A DNA stretch of 45,787 nt from Clostridiales bacterium. Lineage in GTDB: Bacteria; Bacillota; Clostridia; Christensenellales; Aristaeellaceae. The stretch lies in NCBI GenBank assembly GCA_016930575.1, contig JAFGGL010000076.1:1-45787 (forward strand). Reading direction: 5' to 3'. The notes below the pieces were generated by a model. The model worked only from the letters and a program-made list of their open reading frames with translations. It was not told the origin of the DNA and did no database searches. The position numbers were made by a program, and so were the translations under genes. Each line of letters begins with the position of its first letter. Positions within the stretch are counted from its first letter, which is position 1. Shown here one piece after another: positions 33,828 to 42,166 of this stretch.

Positions 33828-34833
33828 AACGCTGATGATCACCGGCGGCACGGGCTCGTTCGGCGAGGCCGTGCTGAACCTGTTCTCCAGAACGGACGTG
33901 AAGGAGATCCGAATCTTCAGCCGCGACGAGAAAAAACAGGACGATATGCGGCACAGGTACAGGGATTCCAGAATCAAGTACTTCATCGGCGACGTGCGCG
34001 ACAAGGACAGCGTTCTGACCGCGCTCTACGGCGTGGATTACCTGTTCCATGCCGCCGCGCTCAAGCAGGTCCCTTCGTGCGAGTTCTTTCCCATGGAAGC
34101 CGTGCGTACCAATATCATCGGTACGGACAATGTTATAAGCGCCTGCATAGAGACGGGCGTGAAAAAGGTCGTCTGTCTGTCCACCGACAAGGCCGCCTAT
34201 CCTATCAACGCCATGGGCACGTCCAAGGCAATGATGGAAAAGGTGTTCGTGGCAAAATCCCGTACGGTCGACGCAAAAAAGACGCTGATCTGCGGCACGC
34301 GCTACGGCAACGTGATGTGCTCGCGCGGGTCCGTGATCCCTCTGTTTATCAGCCAGATCAAACAGGGCATCCCCATCACCGTGACTGATCCGAACATGAC
34401 CCGCTTCATCATGAGCCTGGAAGAAGCCGTGGGGCTTGTGATGTATGCGTTCCAGCACGCGCAGACGGGAGATATCCTGGTGCGGAAATCTCCGGCCTGC
34501 ACCACGGGCGTTTTGGCCGACGCCGTCAAGCAAGTGTTTCGCAGGGACGATCATCCCGTGCAGACCATCGGTATCCGCCACGGTGAGAAGCTGTTTGAAA
34601 CGCTCTTAACCAACGAGGAATGCATGCACGCCGAAGACATGGGCGATTATTACCGCGTGCCGTCGGATACACGCGATCTGAACTACAATAAATACTTCGT
34701 CGAAGGCAGCACGCAGCGCAGCGTTTTGACCGAGTTCAACTCCAACAACACCACGCTGCTGACCATGAAGGAACTCGCGGATAGACTTCTCAGGCTCGAT
34801 TACGTCCAAAACGAACTTACGGACTGGGAGTAA
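33814..34833 (+). CDS. capE: CapE/FlaA1-type UDP-sugar 4,6-dehydratase
   Basis: An extended short-chain dehydrogenase that performs inverting 4,6-dehydration (and 5-epimerisation) of UDP-GlcNAc, the first step toward L-sugars of capsules or glycans. The 339 residues start with the NAD loop ITGGTGSFG. The active site LSTDKAAYPINAMGTSK gives Ser123, Lys126, Met134 and Lys138: Met stands where most SDR enzymes have Tyr, the known SMK variant of the CapE group. RYGNVMCSRGSVIPLF and MTRFIMSLEEAVGLV are also family-typical. Partner genes of the fucosamine route (capF, capG/wecB-like) are absent. The gene overlaps purC by 14 bases. A weak terminator hairpin follows at 34858. Confidence 0.88.
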   Translation: MFKDKTLMITGGTGSFGEAVLNLFSRTDVKEIRIFSRDEKKQDDMRHRYRDSRIKYFIGDVRDKDSVLTALYGVDYLFHAAALKQVPSCEFFPMEAVRTNIIGTDNVISACIETGVKKVVCLSTDKAAYPINAMGTSKAMMEKVFVAKSRTVDAKKTLICGTRYGNVMCSRGSVIPLFISQIKQGIPITVTDPNMTRFIMSLEEAVGLVMYAFQHAQTGDILVRKSPACTTGVLADAVKQVFRRDDHPVQTIGIRHGEKLFETLLTNEECMHAEDMGDYYRVPSDTRDLNYNKYFVEGSTQRSVLTEFNSNNTTLLTMKELADRLLRLDYVQNELTDWE

Positions 34834-34857
34834 CATACTCCCGCTCGCTTGATTCTG

Positions 34858-34886
34858 ACGCATGGTTCATCCATGCGTTATTTATA
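34858..34886 (+). terminator. Probable terminator after capE
   Basis: ACGCATGG and CCATGCGT form an 8-bp stem with a TTCAT loop, then TATTTAT, 24 bases after the stop. Confidence 0.6.
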
Positions 34887-35370
34887 TCGATGTTGCGCCT
34901 CGACCTTGTTCGTTCTACTCACGGTAAGGCCTCGGCGTAAGGAACGACCACTCGGTTTGATTGTCGCAGATTACACTACCGTTTTTCTGCTCTGTCAAAC
35001 CTCCCAACTCCAGTTCACTAGCTGCTGCGCAGCTGTGCCACACAGGGCACACGCTCAATTCCGTTGCCTGATTCGCAAGGTTCCGAAACCACCGCACATG
35101 TCGCTGGTTTCGGATTGACGGTCGAAGGGTCGCGGCTCTTCGACACATCCCACAAGATTTGGTGGTATGAAACACATGAACAACTGTGTGTCTTGTCGAA
35201 GCCACTAAATGTATTCCTACTGTTTTTTTACAAGGCGCCGCGAAATCTGGAAGAATCCGGGAAGGAAAAAAGGCATTGTTGAAGAACATTGAGAATATGG
35301 GTGAGAATTAGACTTTCCGGTAGATGACCCGTTTGGTACGCGGCGGAAAGCCCACGGAAGGAGAACATAC
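34887..35370. other. Non-coding region with nested inverted repeats before the biotin operon
   Basis: No credible gene lies in these 484 bases; ORFs on both strands have no ribosome site or family features. Visible structures include TCCGAAACCA/TGGTTTCGGA (35082-35114), a perfect 10-bp hairpin. GTCGAAG/CTTCGAC (35121-35144) is the second. An alternative pairing of CTTCGACA (35138) with TGTCGAAG (35194-35201) would enclose two further small hairpins. A T7 run stands at 35222-35228. The mutually exclusive pairings resemble a switching leader, but I could find no promoter that would put it in the mRNA. The final bases hold GGAAGGAGAACATAC, the site of the next gene. Confidence 0.5.
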
Positions 35371-36846
35371 ATGGCAAACTCTCAGGACCTAAGCAAGTTG
35401 AAAGCTCTGCGCGAAACCCTCAACCAGGGGGATGAAACGCGCGTAAAGGCGCAGCGTGACGCGGGAAAACTCACGGCACGTGAACGCATTGCGAAAATCG
35501 CCGACGTCGGCAGCTTCGTGGAGCTGTTCGCGTTCGTCTCTGAGCGGGAGGAGGGCGCGGGCGTCGTCACCGGATACGCCACGGTACAACAGCGGCCGGT
35601 ATACCTGTTCGCACAGGATTTCACCGTGCACGGCGGCGCCATCGGCAAGCTGCATGCACAAAAAATCAATAAACTACTGGATATGGCGCTGAAAACGGGC
35701 ACGCCTATGCTGATACTCTGCGACAGCGCGGGCGTGCGGCTGGACGAAGGCGCGGAGGCGATGAACGCCTACGCTGAGATCTACCGCAGTATGGCCCGGC
35801 TCAGCGGCGTATGTCCCATGATATCCGTGATCCTCGGCCCGTGTATCGGCGGCGCGGCGCTTTTGGCGCAGCTTTCCGACGTCAGCATCATGGCCAGGGA
35901 CGTCGGCCGGCTGATGATGTTCGGGCCGCAGGTGCTTTCGGCCATGAACGGCATCTCGGTAGACGCGCAGGCCGTCGGCGGCGCGGACATGATGGCAGCG
36001 CAGGGCGGCTGTTCGCTGGTGAAGGACAACGAGGAGGCGGCGATCGCCGCGGCGCTGACGCTTTTATCCCTGCTCCCCGGTTCCAACGCCGAAGACGCGG
36101 AGCTTCTGGAGGGCGACGACCTCAACCGCCTGCTCCCCGCCATCGAACCGACGGATGTCGAGTCGCTGGTTCAGTATTTGCTGGACGCGGGCACGTTGCT
36201 TGAGTTGATGCCTACCTATGAGCAGGGCATCAAAACCGTGATGGGCCGACTCGGCGGGCGCTCTGTGGGCGTCGTTGCGACGGCCGGAGGCGAACTCACC
36301 GCAGGCGCGCTTAGGAAGGCCGCCCGTTTTGTGCACTTTATGGATTGCTTCAATCTGCCGGTCGTGAGTTTGATCAATACGCGCGGCGTTAAAGTAGATA
36401 GCCTCGATACCCAAAGCCGGCTGATGAACGCGCAGAGCCAGCTGCTCTACGCGTTCGCCACGGCGACCGTACCGAAGCTCGCCGTAATTACGGGCGACGC
36501 CATCGGCCAGGCGTACACCGCCATGGGCGGCAAGGCCGCCGCGGACGTCGCACTTGCGTGGCCCGGCGCCGTCATCTCGGCGCTGACGCCGGAGGCCGCC
36601 GTATCGGTGCTTTATGCCGACGAGGTCGGCGCGGATACGGACAGCACGCCTGAGGCGTCCCGCGCGAAATACGCGAAAGAATACGTCGAGACCGTCGCGG
36701 GTGCCGTGCACGCGGCCAAAGCCGGTCTCCTGGACGATATCATCGATCCCGCCGAAACGCGCAAGGCGCTGGTGTCGGCGCTTGAAATGCTGGCGTCCAA
36801 GCGCGATTACAATCCCGCCAAAAAACACGGCAACATGCCGATGTAG
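35371..36846 (+). CDS. mmdA: Acyl-CoA carboxyltransferase (MmdA/12S-type)
   Basis: Moves the carboxyl group between a CoA ester (methylmalonyl-CoA or malonyl/glutaconyl type) and biotin. The 491 residues contain both crotonase-fold halves: N-terminal GKLTARERIAKIADVGSF, FTVHGGAIGKLHAQK and SAGVRLDEGAEAM; C-terminal GRLGGRSVGVVATAGG, DCFNLPVVSLINTRGV, GDAIGQAYTAMGGKAAADVALAWPGAVISALTPEAAVSVLY. Oxyanion-hole glycines (GPCIGGAA and MGGKAAADV) are present. It is slightly shorter than classical MmdA (about 510-520). It is the first gene of a five-gene operon with OadG, biotin carrier, OadB and OadA. The CoA substrate is inferred, not proven. Confidence 0.88.
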   Translation: MANSQDLSKLKALRETLNQGDETRVKAQRDAGKLTARERIAKIADVGSFVELFAFVSEREEGAGVVTGYATVQQRPVYLFAQDFTVHGGAIGKLHAQKINKLLDMALKTGTPMLILCDSAGVRLDEGAEAMNAYAEIYRSMARLSGVCPMISVILGPCIGGAALLAQLSDVSIMARDVGRLMMFGPQVLSAMNGISVDAQAVGGADMMAAQGGCSLVKDNEEAAIAAALTLLSLLPGSNAEDAELLEGDDLNRLLPAIEPTDVESLVQYLLDAGTLLELMPTYEQGIKTVMGRLGGRSVGVVATAGGELTAGALRKAARFVHFMDCFNLPVVSLINTRGVKVDSLDTQSRLMNAQSQLLYAFATATVPKLAVITGDAIGQAYTAMGGKAAADVALAWPGAVISALTPEAAVSVLYADEVGADTDSTPEASRAKYAKEYVETVAGAVHAAKAGLLDDIIDPAETRKALVSALEMLASKRDYNPAKKHGNMPM

Positions 36847-36864
36847 AGACAGGAAGGAGAACCT

Positions 36865-37197
36865 ATGAATCTTTCGTTTGGCCTTTCTGTCGCGGCCGTC
36901 GGGCTACTGGTGGTTTTTGCGGGCCTGATCATCCTGATCCTGTGCCTGAAACTTCTGGAGTTTTTTTTCATGGATCGTCAAAAAAAGCTTCCCGCCGCCA
37001 AAGCGGAAGCTTCAACCGCCGCCTTACCGGCACATCCTGAGGCAATCGCTCCGGAAGTGATCGCCGCGATCACCGCCGCCGTCTCCGCCGTTTGGCGGGA
37101 GGACACGGGGTTTGTCGTTCGCAGGGTGCGCCGTATCCATTCCGCCCCCGCCTGGAACCGCGCAGGCAGGGACGACCAGATATACAGCCGCCTGTAA
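36865..37197 (+). CDS. oadG: OadG-family gamma/delta subunit of sodium-pumping decarboxylase
   Basis: A small membrane subunit (110 residues) that anchors the soluble carboxyltransferase to OadB. One N-terminal membrane helix (GLSVAAVGLLVVFAGLIILILCL) is followed by LLEFFFMDRQKK, an alanine-rich linker and a soluble tail, ITAAVSAVWREDTGFVVRRVRRI. The pattern from IAAITAAV to RVRRI is typical of OadG/MmdD C-termini. AGGAAGGAGAACCT precedes the ATG, 18 bases after mmdA. In the archetypes this subunit also binds zinc through its C-terminus; no clear His/Cys cluster is visible here. Confidence 0.85.
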   Translation: MNLSFGLSVAAVGLLVVFAGLIILILCLKLLEFFFMDRQKKLPAAKAEASTAALPAHPEAIAPEVIAAITAAVSAVWREDTGFVVRRVRRIHSAPAWNRAGRDDQIYSRL

Positions 37198-37233
37198 CGT
37201 ATTGCATTTACTAAATCAAGGAGGTTGACCGTT

Positions 37234-37611
37234 ATGCGTCAATTCAATATCACAGTCAATGGTGTTTCCTATCAGGTATCCGTTGAAGAAACGGGAGCAG
37301 CCGCTCCCGCGATAGCCGCTCCGGCCGCTCCCGCGGCAGCGTTCGTGCCCGCGGCGCCCGTCCCCGCTCCGAAGGCCGCAGCGGCGCCAGTTGCCCAAGG
37401 CACAAAAGTATCCGCGCCGATGCCCGGCACGGTTCTGGACGTGAAGTGCACGGAAGGCGGCACGGTGAAAAAAGGCGACGTGCTGCTGATTTTGGAAGCG
37501 ATGAAGATGGAAAACGAGATCGTCTCCCCCGCCGACGGGACTGTGAAACAAATCCCCGCCTCCAAAGGCACCTCCGTCTCAAGCGGCGATGTGCTGGTCG
37601 TTATCGGCTAG
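37234..37611 (+). CDS. mmdC: Biotin carboxyl carrier protein of the decarboxylase (MmdC/1.3S-type)
   Basis: Carries carboxybiotin between the carboxyltransferases and the membrane pump. The 125 residues have a short N-terminal domain ([16 protein letters not shown]) and an Ala/Pro-rich flexible hinge of about 35 residues. The biotinyl domain follows, with EAMKMEN (biotinylated Lys91) and preceding [12 protein letters not shown] at 37234 follows AAGGAGGTTGACCGTT; a TTG three codons earlier is in frame but overlaps the site's spacer. Since neither mmdA nor oadA here has its own biotin domain, this carrier probably serves both. Confidence 0.93.
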   Translation: MRQFNITVNGVSYQVSVEETGAAAPAIAAPAAPAAAFVPAAPVPAPKAAAAPVAQGTKVSAPMPGTVLDVKCTEGGTVKKGDVLLILEAMKMENEIVSPADGTVKQIPASKGTSVSSGDVLVVIG

Positions 37612-37657
37612 GGCGTCGCGCAAAGCAAATCTACTTAAGAGGGGTTGACGGACGTTC

Positions 37658-38896
37658 ATGGAGAATTTAAACGTCGGCAGCAGTCTGGATAAACTGCTTC
37701 AAACTTCAGGCATCATGACGCTGTTTGATACGCCGCTGAACCTGGTGATGATACTCATCGCCTGCGTGCTGATCTTTCTGGCGATCGTTAAAAAATATGA
37801 GCCGCTTCTGCTGCTTCCCATCGCGTTCGGCATGTTGCTGGCCAATTTGCCGCTGAACGGCTTGATGGGATATCCGGTCTACGAGTATTTCTCCACAGCC
37901 ACGCACGCCGGCAAGGAAGGCGTGCAGGTGATTTTAGAAGACGGGACCGTCATGTACCAGTACATCAAGCAGACCGGCGGGCTTCTGTACTACTTGTACC
38001 AAGGCGTGAAGCTGGGCATCTATCCCCCGCTGATCTTCATGGGCGTTGGCGCGATGACCGATTTCGGCCCGCTGCTCGCCAACCCGAAAAGCCTGCTGTT
38101 GGGCGCGGCGGCGCAGTTCGGCATTTTCGTCACGTTCATCGGCGCAAACATGCTGGGCTTCACGGCAGCCGAAAGCGCCTCCATCGGCATCATCGGCGGC
38201 GCGGACGGGCCCACCGCCATCTACCTGACCGGCAAACTCGCCCCGCACCTGCTGGGCCCGATTGCCATCGCCGCATACAGCTATATGGCGCTCGTACCCG
38301 TCATTCAGCCGCCCATCATGCGGATGCTGACCACCAAGAAAGAACGCGCCATCGTGATGGAGCAGCTGCGGCCGGTATCCAGGCGTGAAAAGATTATTTT
38401 CCCCATCGCCGTCACCATCGTGGTCACGCTGCTGCTTCCCTCCGCCGCGCCGCTGATCGGCATGCTGATGCTGGGGAACCTCTTCAGGGAATCCGGCGTA
38501 GTGGACAGGCTGAACAAAGCCGCGCAGAACGAGCTGAACAATATCGTCGTCATCTTCCTTGGCGTGACCGTCGGCGCGACGGCCAGCGCCGAAACCTTTT
38601 TGCAATGGACGACGATCAAAATCATCGTGCTGGGCGTGGTCGCGTTTGCATTCGGCACAGCCGGGGGCGTGCTGCTCGCTAAGCTGATGAACAAGCTGAC
38701 GGGCGGCAAGATCAACCCGCTGATCGGTTCCGCGGGCGTATCCGCCGTGCCGATGGCCGCGCGCGTGAGCCAAACCGAAGGCCGCAAGGCCAATCCCACC
38801 AACTTCCTGCTGATGCACGCCATGGGCCCCAACGTGGCCGGCGTCATCGGCTCAGCCATCGCTGCCGGCATCCTGCTGAGTATGTTCGGCACCTGA
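37658..38896 (+). CDS. oadB: Sodium ion-translocating decarboxylase beta subunit
   Basis: The membrane pump that decarboxylates carboxybiotin and exports sodium ions. The 412 residues carry about ten membrane segments and the conserved sodium/proton regions: [41 protein letters not shown] (key Asp183), the segment from [16 protein letters not shown], and [20 protein letters not shown] near the end. Identity to the OadB/MmdB/GcdB family is certain; these homologues cannot be told apart by carboxyl donor. GAGGGGTTGACGGACGTTC precedes the ATG, a weaker site than those of its neighbours. It lies 46 bases after the biotin carrier gene. Confidence 0.95.
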   Translation: MENLNVGSSLDKLLQTSGIMTLFDTPLNLVMILIACVLIFLAIVKKYEPLLLLPIAFGMLLANLPLNGLMGYPVYEYFSTATHAGKEGVQVILEDGTVMYQYIKQTGGLLYYLYQGVKLGIYPPLIFMGVGAMTDFGPLLANPKSLLLGAAAQFGIFVTFIGANMLGFTAAESASIGIIGGADGPTAIYLTGKLAPHLLGPIAIAAYSYMALVPVIQPPIMRMLTTKKERAIVMEQLRPVSRREKIIFPIAVTIVVTLLLPSAAPLIGMLMLGNLFRESGVVDRLNKAAQNELNNIVVIFLGVTVGATASAETFLQWTTIKIIVLGVVAFAFGTAGGVLLAKLMNKLTGGKINPLIGSAGVSAVPMAARVSQTEGRKANPTNFLLMHAMGPNVAGVIGSAIAAGILLSMFGT

Positions 38897-38915
38897 CCTG
38901 AAAGGAGATACAATC

Positions 38916-40316
38916 ATGGCGAAAGTCGGAATTACCGATACCATATTGCGCGACGCGCACCAAAGCCAGGCCGCGACGCGCATGACGACCAAACAAATGG
39001 AGCCGGCGTTTGAACGCCTGGACAAAATAGGCTATTTTTCCCTGGAATGCTGGGGCGGCGCCACTTTTGACAGCTGCCTGCGCTTTTTAAACGAGGACCC
39101 CTGGGAACGCCTGCGTACCATCCGCAAGGGTATCCCTAACACGAAACTGCAGATGCTTTTGCGCGGCCAGAATATCCTGGGTTACAAGCATTATGCCGAC
39201 GACGTGGTAGATTATTTCGTGAAAAAAGCCATCGAAAACGGCATCGATATCGTCCGCTGTTTCGACGCGCTCAACGACCTTAGAAACATGGAGACCGCCA
39301 TGAAAGCCACCAAGAAGTATAAAGGCATCGCGGAAGTCGCCATGTGCTACACCACCTCCCCCGTGCATACGGAGGACTACTTCGTCAAGCTCGCCGAGGG
39401 CATCGCCAAGATGGGCGCGGACCTGATCTGCATCAAGGACATGGCGAACCTCCTGCTCCCCTACGCCGCTTACTCGCTGGTGAAGCGGCTGAAGGCCGAG
39501 ACCGCGCTGCCAATCGTCGTGCATACGCACAACACCACCGGTACCGGCGCGATGACGCTGATGAAGGCCGTGGAAGCGGGCGCCGACGTGATCGACACCG
39601 CCCTGTCGCCCCTTGGCGACGGCACCGCGCAGCCTTCGACGGAAGCGCAGGTCGCCTCCTTCCGCGGCACGGAATATGATACAGGCATCGATTTGGAGAA
39701 GCTCATCGACCTGGCCGCGTACTTCCGCGAAGTGGCAAACGATCTGACCAAAGCCGGGTTCCGCGATCCCGCCCGCGTGCTGGCGACCGACGCGAACACC
39801 TTGCTCTATCAGGTGCCTGGCGGCATGCTGTCCAACCTGATCAACCAGATGAAACAAGCCAACGCCATGGACAAGTACTACGACGTGCTCGCGGAAGTAC
39901 CGCGCGTGCGCAAGGACTTCGGCTATCCACCACTGGTCACGCCCACGAGCCAGATCGTCGGCACGCAGGCCTTGATGAACGTGCTTTCCGGCGAACCCTA
40001 CAAGATGAACCCCAAGGAAAGCCAGGCGCTGCTGCGCGGCGAATACGGCCGCCTGCCCGCGCCGGTGAACGAGGAAGTCCGCAAGAAGGTCATCGGCGAC
40101 GAGCCTGTGATCACACACCGTCCCGCCGACGATATTCCGCCGGAACTGGACAAGTACCGCGAGGAGATCCGCGAGTACTACCAACGGGAGGAGGACGTGT
40201 TAAGCTACGCGCTCTTCCCGCAGGTCGCCATCAAGTATTTCCAGTACAGGCAGGCCAGGCAGCTGCAGGTGGATTCGACCATGCTTGATAAGGAAGCGCA
40301 GGTCATGCCCGTATAA
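38916..40316 (+). CDS. oadA: Oxaloacetate decarboxylase/transcarboxylase alpha subunit (5S-type carboxyltransferase)
   Basis: Transfers carboxyl between oxaloacetate/pyruvate and biotin. The 466-residue TIM-barrel protein begins ITDTILRDAHQSQAATRM (metal and substrate motif), has CWGGATFDSCLRFLNEDPW, the catalytic lysine in CIKDMANLL (Lys174) and metal histidines in VVHTHNTTGTG (203, 205). The PycB/OadA C-terminal domain (GYPPLVTPTSQIVGTQALMNVL) is present, but the protein ends at QVMPV without a biotinyl domain. It is thus the 5S form rather than the fused OadA. It pairs with the separate carrier upstream. AAAGGAGATACAATC precedes the ATG. A terminator follows. Confidence 0.93.
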   Translation: MAKVGITDTILRDAHQSQAATRMTTKQMEPAFERLDKIGYFSLECWGGATFDSCLRFLNEDPWERLRTIRKGIPNTKLQMLLRGQNILGYKHYADDVVDYFVKKAIENGIDIVRCFDALNDLRNMETAMKATKKYKGIAEVAMCYTTSPVHTEDYFVKLAEGIAKMGADLICIKDMANLLLPYAAYSLVKRLKAETALPIVVHTHNTTGTGAMTLMKAVEAGADVIDTALSPLGDGTAQPSTEAQVASFRGTEYDTGIDLEKLIDLAAYFREVANDLTKAGFRDPARVLATDANTLLYQVPGGMLSNLINQMKQANAMDKYYDVLAEVPRVRKDFGYPPLVTPTSQIVGTQALMNVLSGEPYKMNPKESQALLRGEYGRLPAPVNEEVRKKVIGDEPVITHRPADDIPPELDKYREEIREYYQREEDVLSYALFPQVAIKYFQYRQARQLQVDSTMLDKEAQVMPV

Positions 40317-40331
40317 GCCGTTTGCCCGACA

Positions 40332-40363
40332 ATCCCCGCCTGCGGCATGCCGGCGGGGATTTG
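40332..40363 (+). terminator. Terminator of the mmdA-oadG-mmdC-oadB-oadA operon
   Basis: ATCCCCGCC and GGCGGGGAT pair across an 11-base loop, followed by TTTG, 15 bases after the oadA stop. Confidence 0.8.
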
Positions 40364-40415
40364 TCATATACCTGAATAGTTTGTGCAGCCGTGACGACAG
40401 CACGGCCTCCGACCC

Positions 40416-40443
40416 TTGAATTTCCCAAAAAAAGGAGTATGCT
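40416..40443 (+). promoter_or_regulatory. Candidate promoter of the YugP-TraB gene pair
   Basis: TTGAAT, 16 bases, TATGCT, 47 bases before the ATG at 40491. Confidence 0.45.
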
Positions 40444-40490
40444 TGATCTGTTGATACCGATCCCGCCGTTTCGTTTGCCGGAGGTATAGC

Positions 40491-41171
40491 ATGATTTTTT
40501 ACGATTGGACGATCATCCTCATTCTGCCCGGCCTGCTGTTGGGGCTTTGGGCGCAGTTCAAGGTGAAGCGCGCCTATGCGAAGTACGCCAAAATATCAAC
40601 CAGCCGGGGCGTGACGGCCGAGACCGTCTGCCGCGATATGCTGAGTAGGAATGCCGAAATGTCCGTATCGGTCGAGCCGGTGCAGGGCAGGCTGACCGAC
40701 CATTTCGACCCGCGAAGCAACACCTTGCGGCTGTCGGAAGGCATATACGGTTCGCCCTCCATATCGGCGGTCGGCATCGCGGCGCACGAATGCGGGCACG
40801 CGCTGCAGCAGTCCGACGAATACAAACCGCTGCTTTTGCGCAATACCATCGTGCCGGTCGTCAGGTTTGGCTCCATCGCCTATTTCCCTATTTTCCTCAT
40901 CGGGCTTCTGGCAAGCTGGGAGCCGCTGTTGTACGCGGGCATCATCTGTTTTGCCGCCACGCTCGTGTTTTCGCTGATCACCCTGCCGGTGGAATTCAAC
41001 GCGTCCAAGCGCGCGCTGACGGCGCTGCGTAACGGCAACTACATGACCGAAGAAGAGCTTGACGGCGTGCGCGCAGTGCTTTCCGCCGCCGCGATGACCT
41101 ATGTCGCCGCCGCGGTCTCAAGCCTGCTGCAGCTCCTGCGGCTTTTGCTGATCGCGGGCAGACGGCGATGA
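40491..41171 (+). CDS. YugP-like zinc metallopeptidase, membrane-bound
   Basis: A predicted integral membrane zinc protease of the YugP (neutral zinc metallopeptidase) family. The 226 residues have an N-terminal helix (WTIILILPGLLLGLWAQF) and the conserved GRLTDHFDPRSNTLRLS region. The active site is AAHECGHALQ (HExxH, H99, E100, H103). Three further hydrophobic segments follow. EFNASKRAL after the third helix is the family's likely third-ligand region (Glu/Asn). Physiological substrate unknown. GCCGGAGGTATAGC precedes the ATG. The stop overlaps the start of the next gene (ATGA). Confidence 0.88.
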   Translation: MIFYDWTIILILPGLLLGLWAQFKVKRAYAKYAKISTSRGVTAETVCRDMLSRNAEMSVSVEPVQGRLTDHFDPRSNTLRLSEGIYGSPSISAVGIAAHECGHALQQSDEYKPLLLRNTIVPVVRFGSIAYFPIFLIGLLASWEPLLYAGIICFAATLVFSLITLPVEFNASKRALTALRNGNYMTEEELDGVRAVLSAAAMTYVAAAVSSLLQLLRLLLIAGRRR

Positions 41172-42109
41172 AGAAGCGGATAGGGATCGCCGCGGCCGCC
41201 GTGGTGCTTATCGCGGTTATCGCGTGCACCGTATGGATCACACAGCGGGAAGGCAGCCGGGGAATCCTGTACCGCGTCACGGGTGCGGAGGGTTCGGCGT
41301 ACCTGCTGGGATCCATCCATATCGGCAGCTCCGTGATGCATCCGTTCGGGGACACGCTGACCGAAGCCATGGCGGATTCAGAGGTCTTCGTGTTTGAGAC
41401 CGACACGTCCACCGATGAATCCCTTGCGCAGCTTGCCGCGCGGCAGACGCTGCCGGAGGGTGCAAGTTTACAAACCATACTCGGCAACACGCTGTTTGAT
41501 GATATCACCGCCGCGTACAAGGCGCTGGGGCTGAACACGGCGAAGCTGGACAGCCGGCAGCCGTGGGCGGTCATCAACACGCTGGCGGTATACTCCTCGG
41601 CGGCCGAGATGGGCGTCTCAGACGTGAACAAGGCCATTTCGTTGGGCGTGGAGACCGCCGTACGGGAGTACGCAAACAGCCATCATAAGCGTTTCGCCTA
41701 TCTTGAAACCGTGGACGAGATCGCCGACACGATGGAGAGCTTCTCAGGCGACTTGAACCGCTGCCTGCTGCAGGACGAAGCGGACGTGATACTCGGCCGG
41801 AAATCTACCTTTGAAACGGACACGATCGCGCAGTGGCCGCAGTGGTGGCGCGACGGCGACGCCGAAGCCTTCCGTGATTTCTACCGGTTTTCGTTTCTCA
41901 GCGCGGACACGGCGCTGTATGAAGAGTATGAGGATAAGCTGATCACACAGCGCAACGCCATGATGGCGCTACGCCTTGATGAGATGCTTCAGGGCGACGG
42001 CACGTACTTCGTCACCGTCGGGCTGCTGCACCTGATCGGCGAGGACGGCGGCATCCCGGCGCTGCTGCGGGAGATGGGCTTTACCGTGGAGCAGATGGCG
42101 CAGGAATAA
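41168..42109 (+). CDS. TraB/GumN family protein, membrane-anchored
   Basis: A 313-residue TraB/GumN protein, thought to be an extracellular metal-dependent protease related to Tiki. An N-terminal signal anchor (IGIAAAAVVLIAVIACTVWI) is followed by the family start ILYRVTGAEGSAYLLGSIHIGSS, with the GSIHxG His motif. Further signatures are DSEVFVFETDTS (acidic Glu) and, at the end, GTYFVTVGLLHLIGEDGGIPALLREMGF, the second His motif. The catalytic role in bacteria is unproven. It is translationally coupled to the YugP-like peptidase, which suggests that both handle surface or membrane proteins. A clear terminator follows. Confidence 0.9.
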   Translation: MKKRIGIAAAAVVLIAVIACTVWITQREGSRGILYRVTGAEGSAYLLGSIHIGSSVMHPFGDTLTEAMADSEVFVFETDTSTDESLAQLAARQTLPEGASLQTILGNTLFDDITAAYKALGLNTAKLDSRQPWAVINTLAVYSSAAEMGVSDVNKAISLGVETAVREYANSHHKRFAYLETVDEIADTMESFSGDLNRCLLQDEADVILGRKSTFETDTIAQWPQWWRDGDAEAFRDFYRFSFLSADTALYEEYEDKLITQRNAMMALRLDEMLQGDGTYFVTVGLLHLIGEDGGIPALLREMGFTVEQMAQE

Positions 42110-42125
42110 AGACACGGTATATACG

Positions 42126-42153
42126 AAAGCCCGATGCTTCAGCATCGGGCTTT
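42126..42153. terminator. Bidirectional terminator between the TraB gene and lipA
   Basis: AAAGCCCGATGC and GCATCGGGCTTT form a 12-bp stem with a TTCA loop. It lies between convergent genes and has T runs on both strands. Confidence 0.92.
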
Positions 42154-42166
42154 GCTGTATCGCGTA

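Noticed and set aside
34915-35289. Minus-strand ORF of 124 codons in the non-coding region
   Set aside because: No ribosome binding site, no domain, and the region is made of inverted repeats.
37934-40184. Minus-strand ORFs of 294 and 365 codons opposite oadB and oadA
   Set aside because: Antisense shadows; both plus-strand genes carry catalytic motifs and sit in an ordered operon.
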